A stretch of DNA of 64,000 bases, taken from contig NZ_JPNB01000002.1 of NCBI RefSeq assembly GCF_000732725.1, forward strand, positions 1,860,001-1,924,000, in the 5' to 3' direction. The notes under the pieces are model-generated. The model did no database searches. It was not told the DNA's origin and saw only the letters and a list, made by a program, of their open reading frames with translations. Origin of the DNA: Kineothrix alysoides. GTDB taxonomy: Bacteria; Bacillota; Clostridia; Lachnospirales; Lachnospiraceae. The translations under genes and the position numbers were made by a program. Of the stretch, positions 1-11,127 are shown in pieces. The first letter of the stretch is position 1. Each line of letters opens with the position of its first letter.

Positions 1-201
1 AAAAAAAGCGGAAATATACTTGTAAAAGTGAATAAGGATTTTTTCCGTCCGGCAGAAGTCGATATTTTACTGGGCAATCCCCAAAAGGCAGAGAAAGAAA
101 TGGGATGGGAACGCCAGATTTCTTTTGATGAACTGGTGGAGCGTATGGTAGAAAATGATATGTCTTTAGTAGCCAAAGAAATTGTTGCTATAAACTTATA
201 A
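1..201 (+). CDS. gmd: GDP-mannose 4,6-dehydratase, C-terminal end (partial)
   Basis: The frame is open from the left window edge to TAA at 199-201, giving the last 66 residues. The segment FFRPAEVDILLGNPQKA followed by an acidic helix and MGWE is the typical C-terminus of GDP-mannose 4,6-dehydratase, a short-chain dehydrogenase that converts GDP-D-mannose to GDP-4-keto-6-deoxy-D-mannose in the cytoplasm. The catalytic part lies outside the window. The next gene, 62 bases downstream, is the reductase that would use its product, which supports the call. An 11-bp hairpin lies between the two. Confidence 0.85.
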   Translation, partial: KKSGNILVKVNKDFFRPAEVDILLGNPQKAEKEMGWERQISFDELVERMVENDMSLVAKEIVAINL

Positions 202-222
202 ACTAACAAGATAAAATTGGAG

Positions 223-250
223 AAGGGAATTCTGTATGAGAATTCCCTTT
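223..250 (+). terminator. Hairpin between gmd and rmd (terminator or attenuator)
   Basis: A perfect 11-bp stem (AAGGGAATTCT at 223-233 with its complement at 239-249) closes a 5-base loop and ends in a short T run. It could end gmd transcripts or reduce read-through into the reductase gene 14 bases later. Confidence 0.5.
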
Positions 251-263
251 TATGGTATAAAAG

Positions 264-1205
264 ATGAAAAAAGCATTAATTATAGGGGCATCAGGATTTG
301 TCGGTGGTTATCTCGCAAGACATCTTCTGGATGAATGCGATATGGAGGTATATGCTACGAAGCTTCCGTATCAGGATATCGAGGATGAAAATATTAAAAA
401 ATATGATTTGGATATTTTAGAGAAGGAAGAGATTGTATCTCTTTTGTTTGAAATACGTCCGGATTATATATTTCATTTGGCAGCGCAAAGCTCAGTGGGT
501 ATGGCATGGAAAAATCCAGGAGTGACGATTGACATAAATATTAAAGGCAGCGTCAATGTGATGGATGCCGTAAGGGAACTTTATTACAAGCCTCGAGTTT
601 TATTGATTGGTTCAGGTGAAGAATATGGACATATAAAGTCAGATGAGATTCCTATTAGTGAGGAAACGATGATCCGTCCCGGAAATATCTATGCGGCAAC
701 CAAGGTATGCCAAAATATGATTGGCAGTATTTATGCACAGGCATATGATATGGAAATTATGATGGTGCGTGCCTTTAATCATATTGGGCCAACTCAGGCC
801 CCAATCTTTGTGGTATCCGACTTTTGTAAGCAGGTAGCAGAAATCGAAAAGGGCATGCGAGATCCTGTAATGTATGTGGGGAATCTCGATTCTATGCGGG
901 ACTTTACAGATGTGCGCGATGTGGTGCGGGCATATGCGCTTTTAATGGAAATTGGGAAACCGGGAGAAACATATAATGTGGGCAGTGGACGTGCAGTGGC
1001 AATAAGAGAAATATTGAACCTGATAATATCCTTATCCGATAAAGATATAAAGGTAGAAATTGATCAAAATAAGATACGCCCGGTGGATGTCCCTATTATA
1101 GAGGCGGATATAGCAAAAATAAAGGAGCTTACAGGCTGGAAACCTAAAATTCCTTTACAGCAGACTATTAAAGAAACGTTAAATTATTGGAGAGAAAGGG
1201 TATAA
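264..1205 (+). CDS. rmd: GDP-4-keto-6-deoxy-D-mannose reductase (NAD-dependent epimerase/dehydratase family)
   Basis: The 313-residue protein has the extended short-chain dehydrogenase layout: the nucleotide-binding motif GASGFVG at residues 8-14, HLAAQSSVG near residue 72, a serine in GSGEEYG near 118, and the YxxxK pair in YAATK near 143. The best fit is RMD, which reduces the 4-keto sugar made by Gmd to GDP-D-rhamnose; GDP-6-deoxy-D-talose or another 6-deoxyhexose is possible. It lacks the look of GDP-fucose synthase. It follows gmd directly and sits a few kb from manC-manA, so the window holds most of a GDP-mannose to GDP-D-rhamnose route. The ribosome site before 264 is weak, suggesting coupling to gmd. 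Confidence 0.75.
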   Translation: MKKALIIGASGFVGGYLARHLLDECDMEVYATKLPYQDIEDENIKKYDLDILEKEEIVSLLFEIRPDYIFHLAAQSSVGMAWKNPGVTIDINIKGSVNVMDAVRELYYKPRVLLIGSGEEYGHIKSDEIPISEETMIRPGNIYAATKVCQNMIGSIYAQAYDMEIMMVRAFNHIGPTQAPIFVVSDFCKQVAEIEKGMRDPVMYVGNLDSMRDFTDVRDVVRAYALLMEIGKPGETYNVGSGRAVAIREILNLIISLSDKDIKVEIDQNKIRPVDVPIIEADIAKIKELTGWKPKIPLQQTIKETLNYWRERV

Positions 1206-1217
1206 GGGAAGGGGCTT

Positions 1218-2105
1218 ATGGATACAAATAATACGCTGTTTACAACTAGTGGAGTAACGGATTCCAACAGAATATTGCATACGCCAGGGGTTTTTGCAAA
1301 AAAAAATCTTTTATATGTTCAGGAGGTTGGAAAGCTCAAGAGTCTTACTCCTCATAAATCACAACGGGAAAATCTTGATTCATATTTATTTTTAAGTGTC
1401 TTAAGTGGTGAAGGGATAGTTACCATTAACGGAAATGAGTATGAAGTAAAGAAGGGAGATTGTGCATTTATAAATTGTAAAAATATTTATTCTCATGAGA
1501 GCAGCGAAAATAAACCGTGGGAGTTAATGTGGGTGCATTTTAATGGGAATATGGCCGACTCGTATTTTGAATTGTTTCATGAACATAATCAGTCGCACGG
1601 TATTTTTAGACCAGCTAGTTTGAGGGAAATTAGGGATATTATAGATAATCTTATGAATTGCCAGAAAGAAAAAGATTTTAAATCAGAATTATTAACTGGG
1701 GAATATTTACTCCGATTGGTGAATTTTTGTTTAATTTCTGTAATGCATCAAGAGAAAGAAGATCACGAAACATATAGAACTATTTGTAAGGAAATCCGGG
1801 AATATATTAATGAGCATTATCAGGAACATGAAATTATTCAGGAGTTGGTTAAAAAGTATAAGATGAAAGAAGAAGAATTAGATTCATATTTCCAAAAAAT
1901 GTATGGTATTGCGCTAAGAGATTACATTATAAATAGACGCTTTACTGCAGCAAAAGAACTCCTTAGATTTACTATAAAGCCAATAGAAAAAGTAGTAGAG
2001 GAGTCAGGAATTAGAAGTGAGGACTTGCTATATAAACTTTTTCAGGATAGTGAAGGAATGACGGCTGAGGAATATCGGATGAAGTGGTCTCAGTGGGTTA
2101 AATGA
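1218..2105 (+). CDS. AraC-family transcriptional regulator
   Basis: The 295-residue protein has an N-terminal cupin-like sensor (residues about 30-130, with GEGIVTINGNEYEVKKGD typical of the AraC_binding fold) and a C-terminal double helix-turn-helix (residues about 190-290: ICKEIREYINEHY, then RRFTAAKELLRFT and a second recognition segment ending in MTAEEYR). Such proteins bind a small ligand and activate or repress nearby promoters. The gene starts 12 bases after rmd with a GGAAGGGG ribosome site and is probably cotranscribed with it. Its target is unknown; rmd itself or the collagen-like genes are plausible. Confidence 0.85.
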   Translation: MDTNNTLFTTSGVTDSNRILHTPGVFAKKNLLYVQEVGKLKSLTPHKSQRENLDSYLFLSVLSGEGIVTINGNEYEVKKGDCAFINCKNIYSHESSENKPWELMWVHFNGNMADSYFELFHEHNQSHGIFRPASLREIRDIIDNLMNCQKEKDFKSELLTGEYLLRLVNFCLISVMHQEKEDHETYRTICKEIREYINEHYQEHEIIQELVKKYKMKEEELDSYFQKMYGIALRDYIINRRFTAAKELLRFTIKPIEKVVEESGIRSEDLLYKLFQDSEGMTAEEYRMKWSQWVK

Positions 2106-2780
2106 GCAATGGTAGTATTTAAGAAAGGCTATTTGTATTATGAGGAGAAGAACCATTTTTAATATTCTCAATGAAAAGGGGAATATAAGCTATCAGATAC
2201 AGAAGAGGTTTTGGGGATATAATAGGCTTCTCCGGTTCCGCTAGGGGAGCAGGAAGAGGAGTGTGTGAAGAAAAGTCTGTAAATACTGATCTTCTATGAT
2301 AATAGCTGCTGCTATTTATTTGTTTATCTGACGCTTTAGGACAACGATCCTGTGTATGGCTTTGAAAAATATCATCTTACATACACCTTTTATGTATCAT
2401 CTCCTATGTTCTACGATAGTCTGCACACTCCGGCTAATCCAATATATGTATTTTCGATGAGTGGAAGTAATGTGTAATGTATAAAAAAACGGCAATAGAG
2501 AATTGATATTGCCGTTTTTCTAATAAAAAATTTATTTATGAAGTCTTTATAATGGAAAAGAATTACTTAGTCTAAACCTGTTTTTATCAGTTTTGGTATT
2601 ATTTTAATGCGCCAGTGCGTTAGAAGAATATTAGTGGTGTTAAAATGTGTCTTATTCTTCTAGAAGAAAAATCATTCATTGGATTAAAGAACAGCAAAAA
2701 TACTTGGATAATGATTTTCTAGAACTAATTTCTTCGCATATCTTTAAAAAAGTGAATGAATAATTGCAACCTAAGATTAC
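2106..2780. other. Intergenic stretch with decayed reading frames
   Basis: No intact gene is seen. An open frame without a start, roughly 2341-2478, encodes NDPVYGFEKYHLTYTF and some 30 further residues before a stop, and looks like the tail of a decayed gene. A second short frame with a GTG start (2647-2763, 38 residues) contains IIHWIKEQQKYLDND; it may also be a gene remnant. A separate 10-bp inverted repeat (TAGAAGAATA at 2621-2630, complement at 2653-2662) overlaps the start of the second frame. I do not recognise either peptide. Confidence 0.35.
2485..2520 (+). terminator. Rho-independent terminator
   Basis: A 12-bp stem (AAAAACGGCAAT at 2485-2496 with its complement at 2508-2519) ends in a T run on the plus strand and is preceded by an A run, so it could work in both directions. 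It could end the rmd-araC transcript. Confidence 0.7.
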
Positions 2781-4358
<1,578 letters not shown>

Positions 4359-4390
4359 TTATGGTATTGCTTATTATTTTATCCTCGTTT

Positions 4391-4417
4391 TATTATATGT
4401 GTATAAATGTAAAAGGT
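4391..4417 (-). promoter_or_regulatory. Sigma-K-type promoter of the first collagen-like gene
   Basis: On the minus strand the -10 element CATATAATA (4391-4399) fits CATAnnnTA, and an AC dinucleotide (4416-4417) lies exactly 16 bases upstream, as in the published sigma-K consensus. The start codon is 45 bases from the -10 and is preceded by an AAGGAG ribosome site. The same arrangement, with the same spacing, lies upstream of the second collagen-like gene. Confidence 0.6.
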
Positions 4418-4441
4418 TAGCATCTTTGTAAGTGTCAAACA

Positions 4442-4908
4442 AGTTAGTATGTAGTTTTTTGAATTCATCTATGTGATTATAACCCTAATTCTAGAAAGTC
4501 TTAATGTTCTTAAGTGCCTTAATGGATTAGAGCCTTATATATGGATTCTTTGGCGTTAACTACCCATGAACGCAGTCTTGACCTTTGATTTTTGCGAATC
4601 CATGAAGGCAAAGCCAGCGGTCAAACAGTGTTTAACTGGTGCAATACCAATAAAATTGGCATTGAATCTTATTGTTACTGAATGCTGAATATTAAACGGG
4701 AAGCATTTGGTGACGGTAAGTATCAAATTAACTAACTATGGAAGGAATCTATTAAGCACTTACGTTGTATAAAAGAGGAGGACTTCCTCAAGTCATTTTA
4801 TGGCTTGTGGAAGTCCTCTTTAGTAACTGTCAATTATAAAAGTAAATTCTATTATCTTCAAATATCTGGCGGAGCTGGTAAGAGGGTCAATTTAAGAAAA
4901 TTGTTACA
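4442..4908. other. Intergenic stretch between the collagen-like genes
   Basis: Apart from the terminator at 4772-4822, nothing intact is seen. A frame around 4598-4690 on the plus strand reads IHEGKASGQTVFNWCNTNKI before a stop and may be a fragment of a decayed gene, but I cannot place it in a family. Confidence 0.3.
4772..4822 (-). terminator. Terminator after the second collagen-like gene
   Basis: The arms AAAGAGG...GACTTCC (4772-4787, with a three-base bulge) and GGAAGTCCTCTTT (4809-4821) form a strong hairpin. On the minus strand it is followed by a TTTTATAC tract, in the right place to end transcription of the gene that stops at 4909. Confidence 0.6.
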
Positions 4909-7029
<2,121 letters not shown>

Positions 7030-7061
7030 TTATGGTATTGTTTATTACTTTATCCTCATTT

Positions 7062-7088
7062 TATTATATGTGTATAAGTGTAAAGTGT
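7062..7088 (-). promoter_or_regulatory. Sigma-K-type promoter of the second collagen-like gene
   Basis: CATATAATA (7062-7070, minus strand) and an AC at 7087-7088 are separated by 16 bases, matching the sigma-K pattern and the promoter of the paralogue base for base in both elements. Confidence 0.6.
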
Positions 7089-7438
7089 TAGCATCTTTTG
7101 TCGCTTTAGGTCATATACTAATATATTAGTCATTTGTTTTGTGAAAAGTGAAAGATGTATAGCACTACTCAGGCGCCGGTATAGCGGAGATTTATGAGCA
7201 GAAGCCTGTTAGGGCATGAGATCAGTTAATGTATAAAAAGTTAGCCGAAAAGAAAAAAATGATAATTCAGAGAGACTTTTGTATACGTTGGAAAGTGGGA
7301 AAAATGGGAGCGATTATAACACAAATCAACTGGGAAATTCCTTGATGCCATTTCTAATAAAATGTAGTATACTTTGATTTATAGAAAGCATGTAGGAACA
7401 ATAGGCAACATATTTTGTGAGATGTTCATGTATTCAGA
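7089..7438. other. Intergenic stretch, no intact gene
   Basis: The stretch is AT-rich. The longest frame with a start (near 7230, 37 codons, MYKKLAEKKKMIIQRDF) lacks a convincing ribosome site and recognisable motifs. I see no defined element until the small RNA that begins further right on the minus strand. Confidence 0.3.
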
Positions 7439-7541
7439 CAAAAAATATATGCCTTGTCTTTCGACAAGGCATATATAAACCACAAGGCGCGCTACCCAAT
7501 GGTTTGGGAGACATCATCGTATGGATGATATAACCTGCTTC
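7439..7541 (-). ncRNA. Predicted small RNA of about 100 nt
   Basis: A near-consensus promoter on the minus strand (7548-7576) predicts a start near 7541. The transcript would run through a short hairpin (ATCATC/GATGAT) and a possible AAACCA/TGGTTT pairing, then end at a perfect 14-bp stem with a 4-base loop (7445-7476) followed by six U. There is no meaningful reading frame. Promoter, folded body and intrinsic terminator in one 140-bp stretch between genes make a free-standing small RNA likely. The family is not recognised. It lies antisense to the leader region of the manC-manA gene. Confidence 0.55.
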
Positions 7542-7547
7542 TACTAA

Positions 7548-7576
7548 AATATAGCACATAGTTACAAAAAAAGCAA
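7548..7576 (-). promoter_or_regulatory. Sigma-A promoter of the predicted small RNA
   Basis: Read on the minus strand: TTGCTT (7571-7576), a 17-base spacer, and TATATT (7548-7553) preceded by an extended -10 TGC. Confidence 0.6.
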
Positions 7577-7637
7577 GAAAAAAATTAAGAATTTATAACA
7601 AAAAAATAAACTTTTTATTACGAGAGGAAATTTTATT

Positions 7638-9986
7638 GTGAAATGTATTGTACTTGCAGGCGGTCGTGGGGATCGTCTTTGGCCATTATCGAGAAAAAAT
7701 TATCCAAAGCAGTTTATTAAGTTGCAGAAAACTCACTCTATGTTTCAAGAGACTATAGCGAGAAATTTACCTTTTTGTGATGAATTTGTAGTGGTTACGA
7801 ATAAAGAGTATGAATTTATCATAGAAAATCAGCTCAGTGTCTTTCAAGGCTTAACGGAAAGTTGCATTTTTGAGGAACTGGGCCGTAAGACAACGGCGGC
7901 AATCATCCTTGCGTGTCTCCAGTTTCCTATGTCTGAAACGGTCCTTGTAGTGCCCACAGACCAGTTGATCGAAGGGGAAGAGTACAAGGAAGCGGTGCTT
8001 CGGGCGAAGGAGCTTAGCAAAGACGGGTATCTTGTGACTTTTGGGATGAAAATTGAGGAGCCGGAGGAGCGATTTGGCTACATTCGTTTTTGCGAAGAGG
8101 ATGTACTTCAGTTTACGGAAAAGCCGGACAGAGCCGAGGCGCTGGAATATCAGAAGAGCGGAGAATATCTGGTAAATAGCGGCACCTTTATGTTCAATGT
8201 AGGTAATATGCTTCAGGAACTTAAAAAGTATTCACCTGAGCTGGAGAAAGCATGCAGGAGCGCTTATAAGGCGAGAAAGCATATAAAGAGCCATGTGCTA
8301 TACACAGAAGGCATACTAAGAACAATACCGGCAGCAGCTATAGAGAAGTCGGTATTTGAGCATACGAAGCGCGCCAAGGTGGTACATTGCAATTTCCGTT
8401 GGAAGGATATCGGCAGTCTGGAGGACTTAAAGGCGACGGAGCTGGAGACTGCAGAAGTAAGCAAGCAGGTAGCTTATCACTGTGAGAATACTGAGATTAT
8501 AAATCAATGCAGCAGAAGCACGGTAGTGGCTAACGAATTGAAGGACATACTGGTGGTAAATACGCCGGATGCTGTTTATATCGGTAAAAAGGGGAAGTCG
8601 GACGAGCTTAAGAGCATTATTAAGGAATCTCCTCAGATTGAAGAATTTGTAAAGAATGGCAGAATCATGTACCGGGCATGGGGAAGTTACGAGCTTGTGG
8701 TAGACGAAGCGACTTACCGTGTTAAGAAGATTATTATTTATCCGGGAAAAACCATTTATGCGCACAGTCATAAATATCGCAGTGAGCATTGGTCCGTGGT
8801 ATCAGGAACGGCTAAGATTGAACTGGATGGAACGTGCGGCAGCTTCGGCATGAACGATGTCATCGATGTGGGCCGGAACATGGTGCATCAGGTATCGAAT
8901 ATAGGAATCGTTCCACTCATCATTATAGAAGTGTCTGTGGGAGAAAACGTATCGGAGGAGGATATGGTTTCCATCGACAGCAAAGACCTTACGGAGACTG
9001 ATTTGGGTTATCAGCTGGAGCCCTACGTTAAGCTCCAGCCATCCTATAAGGACTACCTATGGGGAGGAACAAAGCTCAAGGAGATTTACAGCAAAAATTG
9101 TGATTACGATATCATTGCAGAGAGCTGGGAGCTGTCTGCGCATACAGATGGTCAGAGCACGGTCATGAGTGGCCGTCATAAGGGTATGCTTTTTGCCGAG
9201 TATCTGGAAAAGGTAGGAAGGGAGAGTCTTGGCTGGAAATGCCAGTCCCTGCCTCGTTTTCCTATACTGATTAAGTTTATAGATGCAAGTGCATCTCTTT
9301 CCGTCCAAGTGCATCCTGACGATGAGTATGCGCTGGAAGTGGAGGATGAATATGGAAAGAATGAAATGTGGTATATCGTAGATGCTGAAAAAGAGGCGTA
9401 CATCTACTGCGGCTTTGTAAAAGAAGTGACAAGAGAAGAGGCAGCTGCACGAATAGAGGACAATACCATAACGGAGATACTGAACAAGATTTCGGTAAAA
9501 AAAGGAGAAGTATACTTCATTCCTGCCGGAACCGTGCACGCGATTGGCGGCGGCTTGCTGGTCTGCGAGGTTCAGCAAAGCTCCTCCTGCACATACCGTC
9601 TATATGACTATAATCGCAAAGACCGTTTTGGAAATTATCGTGAGCTTCATATTGAGAAAGCACTGGATGTAATAGATTACAAGCAATATATGCCGCAGAA
9701 ATTTGAAGCAGGGACAGAAAGGTGGGAAACTTATGAATCCCGTTTACTGTGCAGCTGTAAATACTTCGAATGCGTTAAATACACGATAGAAGGCAGTATG
9801 GAAATTCCGCTGATAGAAGACTCCTTTCTCTCTTTAATTTGCATAAACGGAAGCGGAAGCGTTGAAATAAATGAATTAGACTATCCGCCCATGAGCTTTT
9901 ACGGAGGAGAAAGCATCTTTCTTCCTAAGTCGGATAAGATTTGCAGGATAGAGGGCGTTTGCGAAATTCTGATTACAAGAGTATAG
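7638..9986 (+). CDS. Mannose-1-phosphate guanylyltransferase fused to type I mannose-6-phosphate isomerase
   Basis: The 782-residue protein joins three modules. Residues 1-275 are the nucleotidyltransferase with LAGGRGDRLWPLSR at residues 6-19 and NYPKQF. Residues about 340-450 are the cupin isomerase-type domain seen in ManC (MYRAWGSYEL, then AHSHKYRSEHW). Residues about 465-782 are a type I phosphomannose isomerase of the Firmicutes ManA kind (YLWGGTKL, VQVHPDD near 556 and GTVHAIG near 630 with zinc-ligand histidines, then SCTYRLYDYNR). It would interconvert fructose-6-P and mannose-6-P and make GDP-mannose from mannose-1-P; the phosphomannomutase step is not in the window. The start is GTG with GAGAGGA upstream. 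It supplies substrate for Gmd/Rmd. Both isomerase-like modules keep their metal-site motifs. Confidence 0.88.
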   Translation: MKCIVLAGGRGDRLWPLSRKNYPKQFIKLQKTHSMFQETIARNLPFCDEFVVVTNKEYEFIIENQLSVFQGLTESCIFEELGRKTTAAIILACLQFPMSETVLVVPTDQLIEGEEYKEAVLRAKELSKDGYLVTFGMKIEEPEERFGYIRFCEEDVLQFTEKPDRAEALEYQKSGEYLVNSGTFMFNVGNMLQELKKYSPELEKACRSAYKARKHIKSHVLYTEGILRTIPAAAIEKSVFEHTKRAKVVHCNFRWKDIGSLEDLKATELETAEVSKQVAYHCENTEIINQCSRSTVVANELKDILVVNTPDAVYIGKKGKSDELKSIIKESPQIEEFVKNGRIMYRAWGSYELVVDEATYRVKKIIIYPGKTIYAHSHKYRSEHWSVVSGTAKIELDGTCGSFGMNDVIDVGRNMVHQVSNIGIVPLIIIEVSVGENVSEEDMVSIDSKDLTETDLGYQLEPYVKLQPSYKDYLWGGTKLKEIYSKNCDYDIIAESWELSAHTDGQSTVMSGRHKGMLFAEYLEKVGRESLGWKCQSLPRFPILIKFIDASASLSVQVHPDDEYALEVEDEYGKNEMWYIVDAEKEAYIYCGFVKEVTREEAAARIEDNTITEILNKISVKKGEVYFIPAGTVHAIGGGLLVCEVQQSSSCTYRLYDYNRKDRFGNYRELHIEKALDVIDYKQYMPQKFEAGTERWETYESRLLCSCKYFECVKYTIEGSMEIPLIEDSFLSLICINGSGSVEINELDYPPMSFYGGESIFLPKSDKICRIEGVCEILITRV

Positions 9987-10010
9987 AGGTCTTACCGAAG
10001 ACCTTTATAT
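9987..10010 (+). terminator. Terminator of the manC-manA gene
   Basis: AGGTCTT (9987-9993) and AAGACCT (9998-10004) pair around a 4-base loop and are followed by TTTATAT, starting directly after the stop codon. Confidence 0.6.
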
Positions 10011-10014
10011 AAAA

Positions 10015-10042
10015 ATCGCACTTGCGAAACGGCAAGTGCGAT
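10015..10042. terminator. Second hairpin between manC-manA and tRNA-Ala
   Basis: A perfect 11-bp stem (ATCGCACTTGC and complement) with a 6-base loop, flanked on the left by five A (a U tract on the minus strand). It is placed to terminate the tRNA transcript coming from the right. Confidence 0.6.
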
Positions 10043-10087
10043 ACTATTTGTCATTAATCTAAGATAACAGGAATAAATAAATGAGAA

Positions 10088-10160
10088 TGGAGATAGCGAG
10101 ACTCGAACTCGTGACCTATACGTTGCGAACGTATCGCTCTCCCAACTGAGCTATATCCCC
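10088..10160 (-). tRNA. tRNA-Ala (anticodon CGC)
   Basis: The minus strand folds into a full cloverleaf: acceptor stem GGGGATA with TATCTCC, D arm GCTC...GAGC, anticodon stem ATACG/CGTAT with loop TTCGCAA, and T arm with TTCGAGT. The G3-U70 wobble pair, the alanine identity element, is present. The anticodon CGC (10125-10127) reads GCG. The T stem has an A49-C65 mismatch in its first pair. The CCA end is not encoded (TTC follows). Confidence 0.88.
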
Positions 10161-10240
10161 ATACACAAGGATAATTATAGCACTTTTGAACGTAAATGCA
10201 ACTATTTGTTGCGTGAAGTCTTATGGCAGGAAGTTGCCAG

Positions 10241-10373
10241 GTTACTGTTCACACAGTAGCTTAACACTTGCGGTTAAGCTACGTAAGAATATGATTCAAG
10301 AGATGATTCCTGCTTCGCGTAGCGAATCTGCATGCAGAAATCATGCGTTACTGTGAACGGAGTGAACAGTAAC
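10241..10373. repeat. GTTACT-ended repeat element, long copy
   Basis: The 133-bp unit begins with GTTACTGTTCA (10241-10251) and ends with its exact complement TGAACAGTAAC (10363-10373). Inside are a TAGCTTAAC/GTTAAGCTA hairpin and a right-end palindrome (10347-10373). The right 39 bases recur at 15496, 36105 and 53911. Confidence 0.6.
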
Positions 10374-10398
10374 AGCTGCCCGTCATTTTCCCAAATAG

Positions 10399-10445
10399 GA
10401 AAGAAATAGTGACTGAAGCCAAAGCCCCAAGTCACTATTTCTTTC
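10399..10445. terminator. Long perfect hairpin, probable terminator
   Basis: A 16-bp perfect stem (GAAAGAAATAGTGACT at 10399-10414 with its complement at 10430-10445) encloses a 15-base loop. It lies about 15 bases after the minus-strand promoter-like repeat at 10443-10535 and would end that transcript almost at once. Confidence 0.45.
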
Positions 10446-10535
10446 CCCCTTTACAAAATTTATTATAAAACGACAGAGACTTTATTGTAAAGTGTAATCC
10501 ATCGCGCAAAGCTGCATGAATCTGGGCTTGAAGCG
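10443..10535 (-). repeat. Direct repeat copy A with promoter-like core
   Basis: This segment and 10885-10977 are about 80% identical by eye. On the minus strand both carry a TTTAC(A/C) -35 box, an 18-base spacer, TATAAT and a purine-rich GGGGGA stretch resembling a ribosome site. The two copies flank the decayed gene at 10498-10828. Confidence 0.5.
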
Positions 10536-10828
10536 AGGTGGTATCTGGCGACCGGCAAATGTACGTGCCCGCTATGGCAATGCATATAAAACAAAAGGGG
10601 AAAACATAGATAATAAATATCAAGAAACATAAAAATGATGTGTTTCGCCTTGCGGTTAATATTGAGAAAGAAACTGTAAGTAGGATATTGGAACGAATAG
10701 AAGCAGATGTTACAAGTTTCTTGTCGCAGATAGAAAAAGAATTGATTGATGTGAAAAAATTGGGAATACAAGGAGTTACATATCAAGAAGTTCTTGAAGA
10801 AATTAGAAATTATTATGGGTTAAAGTAA
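10498..10828 (+). pseudogene. Decayed AbiEii-like nucleotidyltransferase toxin, C-terminal remnant
   Basis: The last open segment (GTG at 10640 to TAA at 10828, 62 codons) continues upstream in frame as NIKKHKNDVFRLA. A KH(K/R)NDVFRL stretch is typical of AbiEii/AbiGii nucleotidyltransferases (type IV toxin-antitoxin systems). Just upstream a different frame reads KGENIDNK, the part that normally precedes it (GE.IDSK..KKH), and the first frame has a TAG at 10607. At least one frameshift therefore broke the gene, and no N-terminal catalytic domain or antitoxin partner remains. Family assignment comes from remembered motif similarity only. Confidence 0.5.
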
Positions 10829-10884
10829 AGAAAATTTACCAATTATCTCGAGCAGAAAATATAAAGTTTTTCTCTATTTTTCCC

Positions 10885-10977
10885 CCTTTTACAAGAGATA
10901 TTATAAAACGACATAACCTTTTTGGTAAAGTGTAATCCATCGCATAATTTTGCATGAATCTGTGCTTGGAATCGGAT
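10885..10977 (-). repeat. Direct repeat copy B with promoter-like core
   Basis: This is the second copy of the segment at 10443-10535, 442 bases to the right. Read on the minus strand it has TTTACC, an 18-base spacer and TATAAT, then AAAGGGGG. No gene follows within a convincing distance. The rest of 10978-11127 holds a short AT-rich stretch with no recognised element. Confidence 0.45.
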
Positions 10978-11127
10978 GTCTAATTTTGTTTTTGGTTCCA
11001 CTTTCCTCTTCTATATATAGAAATACCCCCATATAAGAATTGTTATATTTCAATATCCTATATAGGGGTAACATATCAATCTGCCAAGGGAACTTTTGTG
11101 ACATTTCTCTATCTTATCATTTATTCA

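Noticed and set aside
2647-2763. 38-codon frame with GTG start before the first collagen-like gene
   Set aside because: No ribosome site and no recognised motif; recorded only as a possible remnant.
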